From contig OU452240.1 in assembly GCA_911728455.2 (NCBI GenBank), forward strand, positions 7,397,352-7,461,351: DNA of 64,000 bases. Reading direction: 5' to 3'. Origin of the DNA: Marthasterias glacialis (lineage: Eukaryota; Echinodermata; Asteroidea; Forcipulatida; Asteriidae). The notes under the pieces are model-generated. The model saw only the letters and a list, made by a program, of their open reading frames with translations. It was not told the DNA's origin and did not search any database. The translations under genes and the position numbers were made by a program. This document shows, piece by piece, positions 35,289 to 46,919 of this stretch (position 1 is its first letter; the number at the start of each line of letters is the position of its first letter).

Positions 35289-35294
35289 AATAAA
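35289..35294 (+). terminator. Candidate polyadenylation signal, HNMT-like gene
   Basis: AATAAA about 490 bp beyond the HNMT-like stop codon, followed by a T-rich stretch. It is the first canonical hexamer I see on this strand after the stop, and it precedes TTAA element copy A. Confidence 0.5.
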
Positions 35295-35510
35295 GTCATT
35301 AGTCGTTTCAGACCCTAGCATTATAATTATATGCCACATTTTTTTTGACATTTTATTGAATGTTTGGAATTTGACTGTAGTTTGGAGATTTTCAAAGTAG
35401 TTAACCAAGCGTGTATTCTCGTATTGAAATCATAGTGATAATATTGTTTAACCTCTAACACGCCAGTCAGTGAAGGGATCGGATGTGTTTGTTTGGTTGG
35501 TTGGTTTCCC

Positions 35511-36930
35511 TTAAAGGTACACACCGGCTTCGTTGGGCTATTTGGGCTGCAAAATAGGCTAACATATGACTTCAAAGGTCTTTCAGGAATGGAGAAGAAC
35601 GGTTCCTAAAAGAAACCATCAAATTCTGCCGTTTTCGAGCATTTTTCAAAAGACGATTTATCCGAACCAAAAAAGTGGTTCGGATAAATCACGTGGTCTT
35701 TGGAGTTAGCTTTACTTCCAGCCGTATAAAAGAAAATTACTGAACCAAATTTAAATCCTTTTTTTACAATTATTCATGAGTGTTTGACAAAAAGACTTAT
35801 GTATTCAGATTATTGATACAATTTGTAAATAATGATGAAAAATCGAACGTAATATTCGCATTCAGAGAGTCCGCTCAACCGTGTCTTACGGCGCACCAGC
35901 GTGGGAGCTAGCGGAACGTAAACCTTGGGGCATATCCCGTACAGCCAGTGCCGTGTCTCGTGGGGTCAGAGAGACAAACTCCGTGGCATGAACTCCCCAG
36001 CTTGCCGGTCGGTATAGCAGTAAGCGTGGGAGCTTGTCGGAGAGGTAGGGAGCCAGACCAACGATTACGTTTTTTTTTTTACGAGGGTTTTAGTTTGTAC
36101 CCCTAGCTATTATCCCCTAACTATTGTAACGTGTTGCCTGCGCTACGCACACGAGCGGCGACGACGGGGAATGTTTATCCCATACAGCTGATCTATCTAC
36201 TTCTATGATAGCTGCATAATGTCCACTCCCCCCAATCGCCACAACAAAAAACCGGTGGCGGTGGCCGCGGCCGGCCAGTGAAGTCATCGCCAAAAAACGG
36301 AAGAATGCCTTCGCTAAAGCTGCCAGGATTGGCAATCCGTTTGCAGCGAAAGCGGGAGGCTCGCTTGGCACGACTGTTATTGGCCAAGCCTTCGTGAAAA
36401 GATGGTCCAAGATTGGGGACACTACCATTAGTTTTTAGACTGCAGCAGGCTGGTCACGATGAGAACATGAAGGATGTGGTCTTTGCCATAATTTTGATGA
36501 ACAGATTGTGTCATAGAACTACATAGGGCCAACTTGCGGTATAATGAAGAAACGTTCTCCATTGCAAGTAAGATTCGCCCAGTTCGTCGTACACAGAATA
36601 CACTGTCCGTTTATGTCTGTTTTTTTATTTACATGGAATTTGTGCTGGATGGATATGAAGTCTGGATCCTCATGCCTCGTCATTGTAATAATTCATACAT
36701 AAACAGAGCACCAGTCTACTTACAACATTGCGCAACATTGTCACGTAAACTTGACAGTTGCAACGGCTGGAAAAGCCTATAAGCTGACCTTTGACCGTGT
36801 TTTTTTTCCAAATTTTTCGTTAATTTCGTTATACTTTGATGATTTTTTTTAAGAACAACCATTTAAACATTTTTGTCTGTCATTCCACATCACTAAATTA
36901 GGTAAACAGTAAGCCGGTGTGTCCCTTTAA
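35511..36930 (+). mobile_element. TTAA-flanked DNA element, copy A
   Basis: Starts TTAAAGGTACACACCGGCTT and ends AAGCCGGTGTGTCCCTTTAA: inverted ends of about 17 bp inside TTAA, as in Kolobok- or piggyBac-type insertions. Near the left end is an internal hairpin, TTATCCGAACC...GGTTCGGATAA (about 35659-35687), kept in all four copies in this window (A-D). No transposase. The recurring short frames on the opposite strand (reading about FAANGLPILAALAKAF) are out of step between copies and are not taken as a gene. Confidence 0.85.
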
Positions 36931-37437
36931 ATCGACTGTAAATCCAATTAAACGTAACTCTGACTGTCAATTGTTGAATTTACATGCGCATTGAAACGTG
37001 GTTGTAAGACCGATATTTACTACACATGGCTATTTTATCAAATTCATTATTCTAATTCCAACGATTTTATGTGCAGGCCATTTTCCGTAAGCAGTGAATG
37101 GTTTGTCGTTGTGTCATATATTCTCAACAAGTGAACGTGTCACTGAAAATGAGATGACTGTGTGTAAGCAATGATGTTGCTAGGCGGATGGGAAGGTGGG
37201 TTAGAGGTACGGGTGCTTCAGCTGCACATCTTCGGGTCACCAGAAGAAGCATTTCCTCCAAAGGTGAAAATACACACACTCTAAAAACTTTCCGGTCAGA
37301 ATAGACCTTATGCATTGACGTCATCACGCCGCCATCTTAGAGGTAAAGCAGCAATGATGCAACAATGGAAAACGCACATATATATGTACGCGCGGCGCAG
37401 AGGATGGGCCAATGAGCAACCTTATCTTTTGACCTCT
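36931..37437 (+). repeat. 507-bp right flank shared by TTAA copies A and B
   Basis: Nearly identical to 45147-45654. It contains GCATTGACGTCATCACGCCG, which is mirrored by the tract that ends copy B. Copies C and D lack this block. Confidence 0.8.
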
Positions 37438-39190
37438 ATTATTATTATTATTATTATTATTTATTCGACCAAGACAAAGACTGAACAAAACAATAAAAGC
37501 AGAGGAAATAACAGCAAGTTTTAAGATAAATGGAGCGTAAATAATAAGTAAATAACTAAAAAAATAAATAAATAAACAACTAAATAAATAAACAAATACA
37601 AACATACATAAATAAAAAAAATCGAGTTTGTGAGCGAGCAAGCAAGCAAGTAAGCAAGAGGTAAATAGTAAATAAGTAAATAGAAAAACAAATAAGTAAA
37701 TAAATAAATAAATTAATTTAATTAATAAACAAATAAATAAATAAATTAATAAACAAAAAAATAAATAAATAAATGAGGGCGACTGAGGGTGGAGCATGCA
37801 GGACGGGAACAAATCCAAGGGTTCGAAAGACAGTCAAAGGGATCAAAGGAACGACGAGTCATGTGGGTCAGGGGTAACAAAAGTAAACTGAATTACTATT
37901 GCTCGGAAGCATGCTACCCCACGCATGACTGACAAACAATAAACTAAGGAACAGTGGACATGGAAGGGATACGAAAGGCTTCATTCACGACCTGCATGCA
38001 ACGAAAATGAACATCTATTACAAAGTGGTATTTAAACATGTGTCTTTAAGATGGCGGAGAAATGTCTTAAGAGGAGATATAACAGCAGCTTCTCGTATAA
38101 AGGGAGGAAAAGTGTCCCACAATCTGGGAAATCGGTGGGAAGGTGAGTGGAACAATGAGTCAGTACGAGCAGAGAGATGACGGAATGTGAGTGATTCAGG
38201 ATGACGAGGATTAATGAAAATCTGAGCAACAATGGATTCACAGTGGGCTGTGCCATGAAGAACTTTGAACACAAAGGAACTAAGCAAATAATTTCGTCTG
38301 TTAGTTAGAGGGTGCCAGTTAAGAAGATGTAATCTCTTCTCATAAGACATTTCACCGCGTCTCTGTTTAAGGGCAAGCCGGGTTGCTGTTCTTTGGACCC
38401 TTTCAAGCTGATTTTGTTGAGTTAAAGTGTACGGATGCCATGCTGGGAGACCATACTCTAGAATTGGGAGAACAAGAGATTTGTACAGTGAGAATATGGC
38501 GTTGGGGGAGGACCCCCTAGCAACTGTTCTGATGAAACCTAGCATGCGGTTGGCCCTAGCAACTACAGAAGAGGTGTGAGCGGCCCACGAAAGTTTGGAA
38601 TCAATTGTGAGCCCTAGGTACTGGAACGATTTGGTAGTTTCTATTGTAAGTGAACCTAGGCTGTATACCTGTGGGTCAAAGTGCCTGCATCTGGTGATAT
38701 GCAAGACCTTAGTTTTACTGATGTTGAAAGTCATTTGATTGACATCGGACCAGTTTTTAAGCTTATTCAAGTCAAGTTGGAGCACATGTTCGTCATTAGA
38801 GTTTTCTATTGTACGGTACAAAAGAACATCATCTGCAAACAACACACAGCTAGAGGAAATTGAGTGAGATATGTCATTAATGAACAGATTGAACAGTAAA
38901 GGTCATAGAACACTGCCTTGTGGCACGCCTGAAGTAATGTTAGACCAGGAGGAGACTCCACCCCTGAAGAGAACACGTTGCCTGCGGTCCGTCAAAAATG
39001 ATCGAACCCAGTGCCACAACACTCCCCGGACATTGAAGGTGGTTGCGAGTTTTTCAAGTAGGATGTGGTGTGGCATTGTGTCGAAGGCCTTTGACATGTC
39101 CAAGAAAACAGCGTCTACTCTTGGGGGGGCTACGTCTATCCAGGGAGGATGACCAATAATGGAGAATATTAACCAGTTGGGTAACACAGC
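37438..39190 (-). mobile_element. 5'-truncated LINE inserted beside TTAA copy A
   Basis: Minus-strand non-LTR retrotransposon. From 5' to 3': RT motif A VDAVFLDMSKAFDTMPH (about 39110), motif B SGVPQGSVL (38932-38906), one in-frame TGA at 38903-38905 where a Gly codon is usual, then PLLFNLFINDI and LFADDVLLYR (motif C, FADD, about 38830), then SFQYLGLTID, LVLPILEYGLPAWHP and the C-terminal tail, stop at 38018. A length change in the run of Cs near 39125-39131 shifts the frame above motif A. The 3' end on this strand is a long AAATAAAT tract and a pure (AAT)n tail (37438-37461). It interrupts the A/B flank block, because GACCTCTAGCCGAGGAG is continuous at 45647-45663 but split here. CR1/Jockey-group by RT wording. 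Confidence 0.88.
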
Positions 39191-39228
39191 TCCTAGCCGA
39201 GGAGAACGTCGTAGTCAAATGACGTCAT
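39191..39228 (+). repeat. Remainder of the A/B flank block beyond the LINE
   Basis: TAGCCGAGGAGAACGTCGTA then GTCAAATGACGTCA matches 45653-45685, continuing the block cut at 37437. The terminal CCGGTGTGTCCCTTTAA found in copy B is missing. Confidence 0.75.
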
Positions 39229-40765
39229 GTGCATAAGGTATATTGACATAGGGGCCTGACGTATTTCGTGGTCAGGTTGACCTGGAAACTAGTTTTAAAA
39301 GGGGATTTGGGTCTTGGATTTTGCATCAGAGAAACATCATTCATCACCTATCAATGATTTGTGTGGGTTGGAGAGTGGGTGAAACCTGCCCAGAGCTGTG
39401 TATTGAGAGATTTGCGACATCGAGGGACCAGTTGTCTTTAGTCACGTGGTTGCTGGACGCCATTCTCGTTCCACTCAATGTGCGGTCTAGTGTGGCACCC
39501 TGTCTCTGCACTCATGTGTTTTTTTCTGGTTTTGTTGTTGTTGTTTTACCGGGAATGGCTTCTAATAGCAAGTGGTCGCAACTCTCTCAACACACATCTC
39601 TAAAGCTGCCTTTTATTGTCTCTGCCTTTCTTGAGTCTGGCGATGAAGACAAAATGCTTTAGAATGCGGAGTCAGTGGATTGTTTGTTTGTTTTTTCTTC
39701 CTCACATCAAAATACTTATCACCGATGGACTGTTTATCTCATTTAAATAACTAAAATAAAACGTGTCATTTTCAAAGCAATTTTGTTAAGTGATTATGAA
39801 ACAAAAGCAGCGCTGAAACGCCTTATCGATCATCGACATCATGAAACAGTAAAATTTAAAACCCAAACTAACAGCACACTCATTAATGTATTTATCTTTA
39901 ATATACAAGCTTCAACAATAATATTGATTGCATATATCAATACGTTACTTAAGGTAGGTTATTTAAGTACCTGGCTGTAAGCCAGTTAGCTGTAGCTCAA
40001 ACGAATACACATTAAACCAAAATTAACAGACCATAGGACTGGTATAGGCTATTGTTTATTTCAAAACTTATTAAAATAAGCATGATGATTGTAATTATAC
40101 TGTGACGACCCTCAACCCATATTTGTATAAGTATTAACCATATGCACAAATAATAATAACAATGCCAATACATAAATCTTTCATTTTGTATTACAGCTTT
40201 ATGAATTGGCAGTTGAGTAGTCTTAAATGACTACTCAAGGTCAGTGTATTCTTTTTATAATTGAAGTGAGTTTGACCCACTAGACTTTGTTTTTGAAGAG
40301 GGCAGCCCTATTTAATACAAGCTTTGGCTTCTTGTCAGTCCACTCCCTTTAAGATTTTCTCATGTTTGTTTTTTACCTGCCTTATATAGTATGGAAAATA
40401 AACATGAACTTGAAGCTAAATACCTTTTGAAAATTTGTATGTTAAAGCACTTTTTATACAAATGTTCAAATATGTATTACACAAATACCATTACAGTGAA
40501 GGAAAACAGTGAAGTTCATGATTTGTAAGCCATGTAATAAACACGTCATAATGTTTTCTTAAGGTTTTTCAATGTACAGGTCGAAAATCATATCGTGCAG
40601 TCAATCATATTGATTCAATCAATCATGTCGTATCTTGGAATGTTTTTTTTTTCTTTCTTTTTTCAAAAATTAATATCTTTAACACTTTCCAGGTTGTATG
40701 TTCTCCAAACCAAAATGAATTTGGTACAAGCCAAACATAGTTCAATAGGTATTGAGGATCACTTA
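39229..40765. other. Interval between the convergent genes, no gene
   Basis: AT-rich. An open frame at 39321-39662 shows no domain. The APOL-like 3' UTR should occupy part of this region; TTTATT near 40055 is a possible minus-strand polyadenylation signal. Confidence 0.4.
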
Positions 40766-40769
40766 ACAA

Positions 40770-40808
40770 GTTTGTTGACCGCTGTGCGAATTTCAGGCGG
40801 ATTGCTTT
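40770..40808 (+). repeat. Inverted mini-copy of an APOL-like exon segment
   Basis: GTTGACCGCTGTGCGAATTT then CAGGCGGATT on the plus strand matches, in inverted orientation, the exon 4 segment at about 41176-41214 with about five mismatches. Both read LLTA-RISGGL. It lies 10-50 bp beyond the APOL-like stop codon. Confidence 0.7.
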
Positions 40809-40817
40809 AGTAGCAAA

Positions 40818-41483
40818 CTATGTGGTTTGGGTCTCCAAGCCAGAACTAAGTTGACGCTCAATTTCAGATATCATGCTTGACATTTCGCTCTCCGATGGAC
40901 AGTCCATTTCCTCTACACAAGAGTAAATTTCTTGCGCAACCTGTGGGATTGTTTTATTGCGCAAGTACTTGGCAGACGATATGATCATGTACAAAGCAAA
41001 AGGGACTGTAACGACGCTTATCACAACACCAGCGATCGCAGCACCCTTCCCCGCAGCAGTTGCTGCCTTAAAAGCAGTTTGTCCAGCAGTATCTGCTGCA
41101 TCCAGAGTCAGTGTGCTTACTTTAACCAAATCGGTCACTGAATCCACAATGTTGAATACTTGTTTACCGCTCCCGATTAATCCACCTGAAATTCGCGCAG
41201 CGGTCAGCAAATCAGTATACGATTTGTTAACCCTAGCCAAGGCTGCGATGAACGAGTCACATGAGTCATTATCACGTTGCAGAATTTCTTTGGCCTTTTT
41301 GCCGGTTAACTTTGAGGAAATCAGCTCTGCCATGAATCCACCAACTGCAGTCAACCCACCAGCAGCACCGACCGCAGCTCCACCAGCGACTAATCCGAGG
41401 GAGGCACCAAAAGTGAAGAATGATGCCACAAATCCAGCGATCACCAGACCAGATGCGACTAACCCAGCTGCTCCACCGGCAAT
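40818..41483 (-). CDS. Apolipoprotein-L-like protein, exon 4 of 4
   Basis: Last coding exon, residues 123-343. The acceptor ACTGTCTAG precedes ATTGCCGG, phase 0. It encodes the family's core: after AK at the exon 3 junction comes IAGGAAGLVASGLVIAG, then FGASLGLVAGGAAVGAAGGL, a Gly/Ala-rich hydrophobic hairpin; then GKKAKEIL with a charged helix, ARISGGLIGSGKQ, and a second hydrophobic stretch IAGVVISVVTVPFALYMIIS (about residues 268-291), and a polar tail with two Cys residues. APOL-family proteins associate with membranes and lipids and some form channels; the function here is inferred from the family only. The frame is intact through to the stop, and codon use is unlike the surrounding transposons. 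Confidence 0.83.
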   Translation of the reverse strand: MAGGAAGLVASGLVIAGFVASFFTFGASLGLVAGGAAVGAAGGLTAVGGFMAELISSKLTGKKAKEILQRDNDSCDSFIAALARVNKSYTDLLTAARISGGLIGSGKQVFNIVDSVTDLVKVSTLTLDAADTAGQTAFKAATAAGKGAAIAGVVISVVTVPFALYMIISSAKYLRNKTIPQVAQEIYSCVEEMDCPSESEMSSMISEIERQLSSGLETQTT

Positions 41484-41502
41484 CTAGACAGTTTGTAAAA
41501 AA

Positions 41503-41535
41503 AGGAAGTTTTTGTGACATCACAAAAACAAGGTG
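41503..41535. repeat. Hairpin-bearing element end, copy 1
   Basis: TTTTTGTGACATCACAAAAA then CAAGGTGTTCGG also occurs at 63951-63981. The palindrome TTTTTGTGA-CA-TCACAAAAA has 9-bp arms. It lies just inside intron 3 and may be one end of the element carrying the 41.6-kb satellite. Confidence 0.65.
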
Positions 41536-41639
41536 TTCGGAATATGGTAGTTAAAGCTGTTATTTAATGTATCAACTTAAGTATCTAAAAAATAAGAACG
41601 TAAAAACGTAAAATTGTGCTTTGAAATATATTTAATTTG

Positions 41640-42400
41640 CAGCAGAGGACCTTCATGTTCCTAGCTCTTACCATTTTAAATGAGGAGCTACTTCCGGTTT
41701 GACCGGAAGTACAGGTACGCAATATGTAACAGAGAAGGACCTTACCAAACCTTGGTATTTTGTGAAAGAATCATGTTCCTACCTCTAACAACTTAAAAAA
41801 TGAGGAGCTACTTTCGGCTTCACCGGAAGTAGATGTCACAGAGGTCACGCAATGTGCAAGAGAGAAGGGTCTTCCCTTACCTTGGTATTAGGCGAAATAA
41901 TCATGTTCCTAGCTCTAACCATTTTCTAATAAAGAGCTACTTCCGGTTTGACCGGAAGTAAAGGTCAGAAAGGTCACGCAATGTAACAGAGAAGGATCCT
42001 CCTAACCTTGGTATTTGGTGAAAGAATCATAATCCTAGCTCTTACCATTTTTAAATAAAGAGTTACTTCCGGTTTGACCGGAAGTAGAGGTCACAAAGGT
42101 CACGCAATGTGCTACAGAGAAGGATCCTCCCTATCTTGGTATTTGGTGAAAGCTCTTACCATTTTTAAATAAAGAGCTGCTTCCGGTTTGACCGGAAGTA
42201 AAGGTCACAAAGGTCACGCAATGTTCAACAGAGAAGGACCTTCCCTAACCTTGGTACTTGGTGAAAGAATCATTTTCCTACCTCTGACAACTTTTGAATG
42301 AGGAGCTACTTCCGGTTTTACCGGAAGTAGAGGTCACACAAGTCACGCAATGTGCAACATAGAAGAACATTCCCCTAACCTACAATCTGATGTAAGAATT
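41640..42400. repeat. About 126-bp satellite with ETS-type palindrome, six copies
   Basis: The core ACTTCCGGTTTGACCGGAAGT is a 9-bp inverted repeat around TTG. Cores start near 41691, 41811, 41940, 42066, 42180 and 42309, with spacings of 114-129 bp. Each is followed by AGGTCACAAAGGTCACGCAA and a CTTGGTATTTGGTGAAAGAA block. Located in intron 3 of the APOL-like gene. Confidence 0.9.
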
Positions 42401-42720
42401 GTGATTATATAATAAAAACTTCTTAAATTATGATTTTTTGAATATTTGAACTTCCGGTTTGAACCGGAAGACAAGGTCACATTGGGATCATGTCTGTAGG
42501 GCGATTACGCAGTTTTGAATGACCTTTCTGATGATGTATAGATTGTAAAAATCAATTGTGCACTTCAGGAGTTACGATTTTTTGAAATAATAAAATTTGA
42601 TTTAATAAATATGAATATGAAAATAATTAAAAAGAGCTTTATCATATGTATTTCATGGGGACTTCCGGTTTGGGCAGGAAGCGAGGTCAACTCAGGTCAC
42701 TAAGAATGATAAAGAACCGC
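42401..42720. repeat. Divergent satellite tail
   Basis: Contains two further CTTCCGGTTTG cores (about 42452 and 42662). The part at 42450-42610 also matches 46206-46370 for about 160 bp, including GATGTATAGATTGTAAAA and TTTTTTGAAATAATAAA. Confidence 0.7.
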
Positions 42721-43500
42721 ATATTGTAACTCGACTCCTGGAGGAAAAACAAGTTACCTTTTTTATTTTAACTGCCCGGAAAAACAATGTTTTCGTGCTT
42801 TCCAAAGTGTTCCTTTTTCCACGCACTGCAGTTGGCTGCCGCCAGGTTGTCTGTTTAAAATAGTATTCATATTGCCTTTTATCAAAACATTAACCCTTGC
42901 TGCCCTCCGTTTTGTTTGTCATCTATGCGGTGTCAATAAAATTAAGTGTATCGCTAGTAAACGTTGATGGCGCTATATCAAATTAACGGTCTCATTTTGT
43001 AACATCACCTTTACTGAACACTGGTGTACTGTACAGTCAATCTGACATTTGACAGATTCAAAATCCGAGCTCATTATCTGTATTAAAAAGTTCCAAAGTT
43101 TTATTAAAACTACCCTACTTTGATAAACATCATAAACACAAGTGTGCACGGCTATAGAAATACATGGACATTTTGAAAAGCGATGACTTTACTTTTCAAC
43201 TTTACTTTTAAACAGTGTTACTCAGCGTATCCCGACAAAAACTCTCGTGCTTTTTGGGGTAAAGTGCCTCTGGCCCCGCTGTTGCACACTTGTGACTCTC
43301 GTACGTAAGCACGTACGTGATCGGTATATATAGAACGAAAGACGATCATTTTGTCTTTTGCATTTTCTCCACCATTATACATCAAACAACTCACGTGAGC
43401 ATGTGATCGTCTCAGTAAAGTCTCCTCTTCCTCTCCCTGTCACAATTAAGCCACCAGAAAGACATAAAGGGAAACATTTCCACACTGAACTTGGCATGAC
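42721..43500. other. Intron 3 sequence, no gene
   Basis: Nothing recognisable in either strand. Confidence 0.4.
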
Positions 43501-45146
43501 TTAAAGGTGCACACCGGCTTCGTTGGGCTATTTGGGCTACAAAATAGGCTAACATATGATTCTAAAGGTCTTCCAGGAATGGAGAAGAATGGTTCCTAAA
43601 AGAAACCATCAAATTTTGCCATTTTTGAGCATTTTTCGAAAAACGATTTATCCGAACCAAAAAAGTGGTTCGGATAAATCACGTGATCTTCGGAGTTAGT
43701 TTTATTTCCAGCCGTATAAAAGTAAATTACTGAACCAAATTTAAATCTTTTTATTTTACAATTATTCATGAGTATTTGACAAAAAAGACCTAAATCTTTT
43801 TTTTTCACAATAACCATGAGTATTTGACAAAAAAGACCTATGTATTCAGATTATTGATACAATTTGTAAATAATGATGAAAAATCGAACGTAATATTCGC
43901 ATTCAGAGAGTCCTTGCAACCGAAGCGCACCAGCGTGGGAGCTAGCGGAACGTAAACCTTGGGGCATATCCCGTACAGCCGGTGCCGTGTCTCGTGGGGC
44001 CAGAGAGACAAACCCCGGGCATGAACTCCCCAGCTTGCCGGTCGGTCTAGCCGTAAGCGTGGGAGCGTGTCGGGAGGTAGGGAACCAGACCAACAACTAC
44101 ATTTTTTTACGAGGGTTTTAGTCTGTACCCCTAGCTATTATCCCCTAACTATTGTAATGTTTTGCCTGCGCTACGCTCACGAGCGACGACGATGGGGAAT
44201 GTTTATCCCATACAGCTGATCTATCTACTTCTATGATAGCTGCATAATGTCCACTCGCCCAATCGCCACAACAAAAAACCGGTGGCGGTGGCCGCGGCCG
44301 GCCAGTGAACTCATCGCCCGAAAAACGGGAGAATGCCTTCGCTAAAGCTGCCAGGATTGGCAATCCGTTTGCAGCGAAAGCGGGAGGCTCGCTTGGCACA
44401 TGACTGTTCTTGGCCAAGCCAATGTGAAAAGATGGTCTAAGATTAGGGACACTACCATTAGTTTTTAGACTGCAGCAGGCTGGTCACGATGAGCATGAAG
44501 GATGTGGTCTTTGCCATAATTTTGATGGACAGGTTTGTGTCATAGAACTGTATTGTGAATATGCCTGCGTATATTTTAATTCATGAAGACTCACATTTTG
44601 ACAATATTTATGGTCCATCATGTCTGTGATGTCCACATTATGCCAAGCGTATTCTCTCCCTTTCCACATTTGAACACGACCTGACAACACAGATAAGTCC
44701 TGGACCCAACTGGCATTCGTCCAAGTAATTTTTTACAACATAGGGCCTACTTGCGATATAATGAAGAAACGTTCTCCTTTGCAAGTAAGTTCGTCCAGTT
44801 CGTCGTACACAGAATACACTGTCCGTTTATGTCTGTTTTTTTTATTTACACGTGAATTTGTGCTGGATGGATATGAAGTCTGAATCCTCATGCCTCGTCA
44901 TTGTAATAATTCATACATAAACAGAGCACCAGTCTACTTACAACATTGCGCAACATTGTCACGTAAACTTGACAGTTGCAATGGCTGGAAAAGCGTATAA
45001 GCTGACCTTTGACCGTGTTTTTTTCACATTTTTCGTTAATTACGTGATATTTTGATGATTTTTTTTAAGAACAACCATTTAAACATTTTTGTCTGTCATT
45101 CCACATCACTAAATTAGGTAAACAGTAAGCCGGTGTGTCCCTTTAA
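43501..45146 (+). mobile_element. TTAA-flanked DNA element, copy B
   Basis: Same ends and order as copy A: TTAAAGGTGCACACCGGCTT on the left, AAGCCGGTGTGTCCCTTTAA on the right. It carries about 190 bp (near 44560-44750) that A lacks and a local duplication near 43750-43840. No coding capacity. Confidence 0.87.
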
Positions 45147-45705
45147 ATCGACTGTAAATCCAATTAAACGTAACTCTGACTGTCAATTGTTGAATTTACA
45201 TGCGCATTGAAACGTGGTTGTAAGACTGATATTTACTACACATGGCTATTTTATCAAATTCATTATTCTAATTCCAACGATTTTATGTGCAGGCCATTTT
45301 CCGTAAGCAGTGAATGGTTTGTCGTTGTGTCATATATTCTCAACAAGTGAACGTGTCACTGAAATGAGATGACTGTGTGTAAGCAATGATGTTGCTAGGC
45401 GGATGGGAAGGTGGGTTAGAGGTACGGGTGCTTCAGCTGCACATCTTCGGGTCACCAGAAGAAGCATTTCCTCCAAAGGTGAAAATACACACACTCTAAA
45501 AACTTTCCGGTCAGAATAGACCTTATGCATTGACGTCATCACGCCGCCATCTTAGAGGTAAAGCAGCAATGATGCAACAATGGAAAACACACATATATAT
45601 GTACGCGCAGCGCAGAGGATGGGCCAATGAGCAACCTTATCTTTTGACCTCTAGCCGAGGAGAGCGTCTTAGTCAAATGACGTCAATGCCGGTGTGTCCC
45701 TTTAA
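45147..45705 (+). mobile_element. Right extension of copy B ending in a second TIR
   Basis: Shared with the flank of copy A, but here it closes with GCCGGTGTGTCCCTTTAA (45688-45705), a further copy of the element's right end. So 43501-45705 is itself bounded by TTAA inverted ends, with an internal TIR at 45129-45146. The block 45529-45690 is internally mirrored (CATTGACGTCAT...ATGACGTCAATG). Confidence 0.75.
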
Positions 45706-46205
45706 CAGTTTTTCTTTGCGTCGCTATTATTACACACACACAGAACTTAACAACACACCGCAAAGTTCGATGAACTGTGACAAGACCTGACTTGTTGCGT
45801 GTTATGTATATACACAGCTTGCAGTAAAAGACTAGAGTGCACACGCACGGGGTGCAATACAGTAAGGTAACTGTACAGACTCTATCGGCGATCGCGCTAA
45901 AAACGGCACTTTTCACCTTAATATAACTTCGTTATGCTAATGCCAATTTTGTTTTAAATTAGGCTTTTATAGTCGTTATCTATTACTTAAAAAATCAACA
46001 TGTAGTTTGTTCAAAAAAAAATTGAAATAAAAAAAATTCTTATTTTTAAACTCGTCGTCGTAACAAACTGTAACATTTGATGACGTCATCAATGTAATAT
46101 TTTCAAAGGTCATAAACTACATTTTGTTTCGTACACTAAAACCATGTGCAAATTCTGTTTCATATTGACTCCACAGCTTAAATTGTGACTTTTTAAGCAT
46201 TTTTT
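45706..46205. other. Intron 3 sequence, no gene
   Basis: AT-rich. No supported feature. Confidence 0.4.
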
Positions 46206-46395
46206 GCTTCAACTTCCGGTTTGGACCGGAAGACAAGGTCAAATTGGGGTCATCTCTTTGAGACATTTAATTATTTTTTAAAGACCTTTCCGATGATGTA
46301 TAGATTGTAAAATTCCATTGTGTACTTCAGGAGTTATGATTTTTTGAAATAATAAACTTTGATTTAATGTAATTCGACACCCGATGACGTCACAA
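46206..46395. repeat. Copy of the 42.45-kb satellite tail
   Basis: Matches 42450-42610, beginning AACTTCCGGTTTGGACCGGA and ending with ATTCGACACCCGATGACGTC, which may be the edge of the carrying element. Confidence 0.65.
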
Positions 46396-46439
46396 TATTT
46401 TCATTCGTTGAAAGATGGAATGTTCCATTCAACGAGGCG

Positions 46440-46740
46440 AAGCCGAGTTAAGTGCATGGGAACTTGTCCTTACGTCCTTTTACCGGGCACACGACGCCAT
46501 TATCACCAAAAGACGTCAGAGATGAACAGGCCATGCCAGATGAGACAATGGCCAAGCAAGCGCTTTGGAAAGTGTCCGAAAATACAAGCTGGCTAGAGGT
46601 GGTCAACGAGCAACATGGTTGAAAAGAGTCAACAATGACCCGACAGTCACGGGTCTCAACATCAAGCACCGATACACCTGGCACATACCAGCTTACAAAG
46701 AACAGTGGACGAAACTAACAGAGTGCGTAATGTCAGATGT
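46440..46740 (+). mobile_element. RTE-type LINE C-terminal fragment
   Basis: One frame gives PDETMAKQALWKVSE, then after a shift KLARGGQRATWLKRVNNDPT and GLNIKHRYTWHI...KEQWTKL. The A-LW ... GRP/GGQ-TWLKRV ... L pattern is the tail found after the RT in RTE-like and related LINEs. No RT precedes it. Confidence 0.55.
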
Positions 46741-46919
46741 ACTTGAACTAAATCAGAGTAAATCTTATCAAAAACGAATTGTTAAATTTCCAATAACCTT
46801 TTCCACGCTCCATGTTGCTAAAATCAAATTTAATATCAATCAAAGAGTTGTCAGTTCTATACCCTGGCTTAAAATCGCTACTAGTAATGTATAAGTTAAG
46901 TTCCGATGAAATTAGAAAA

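Noticed and set aside
36117-36428. Recurring frame with FAANGLPILAALAKAF in all four TTAA copies
   Set aside because: Length and frame differ between copies and stops move, so it looks like a shared non-coding interior, though a captured exon cannot be excluded.
39321-39662. 113-codon plus-strand frame
   Set aside because: No recognisable domain, no splice partners and no repeat support.
40957-41487. 176-codon plus-strand frame opposite APOL exon 4
   Set aside because: Ala/Pro-rich antisense shadow of the intact minus-strand exon.
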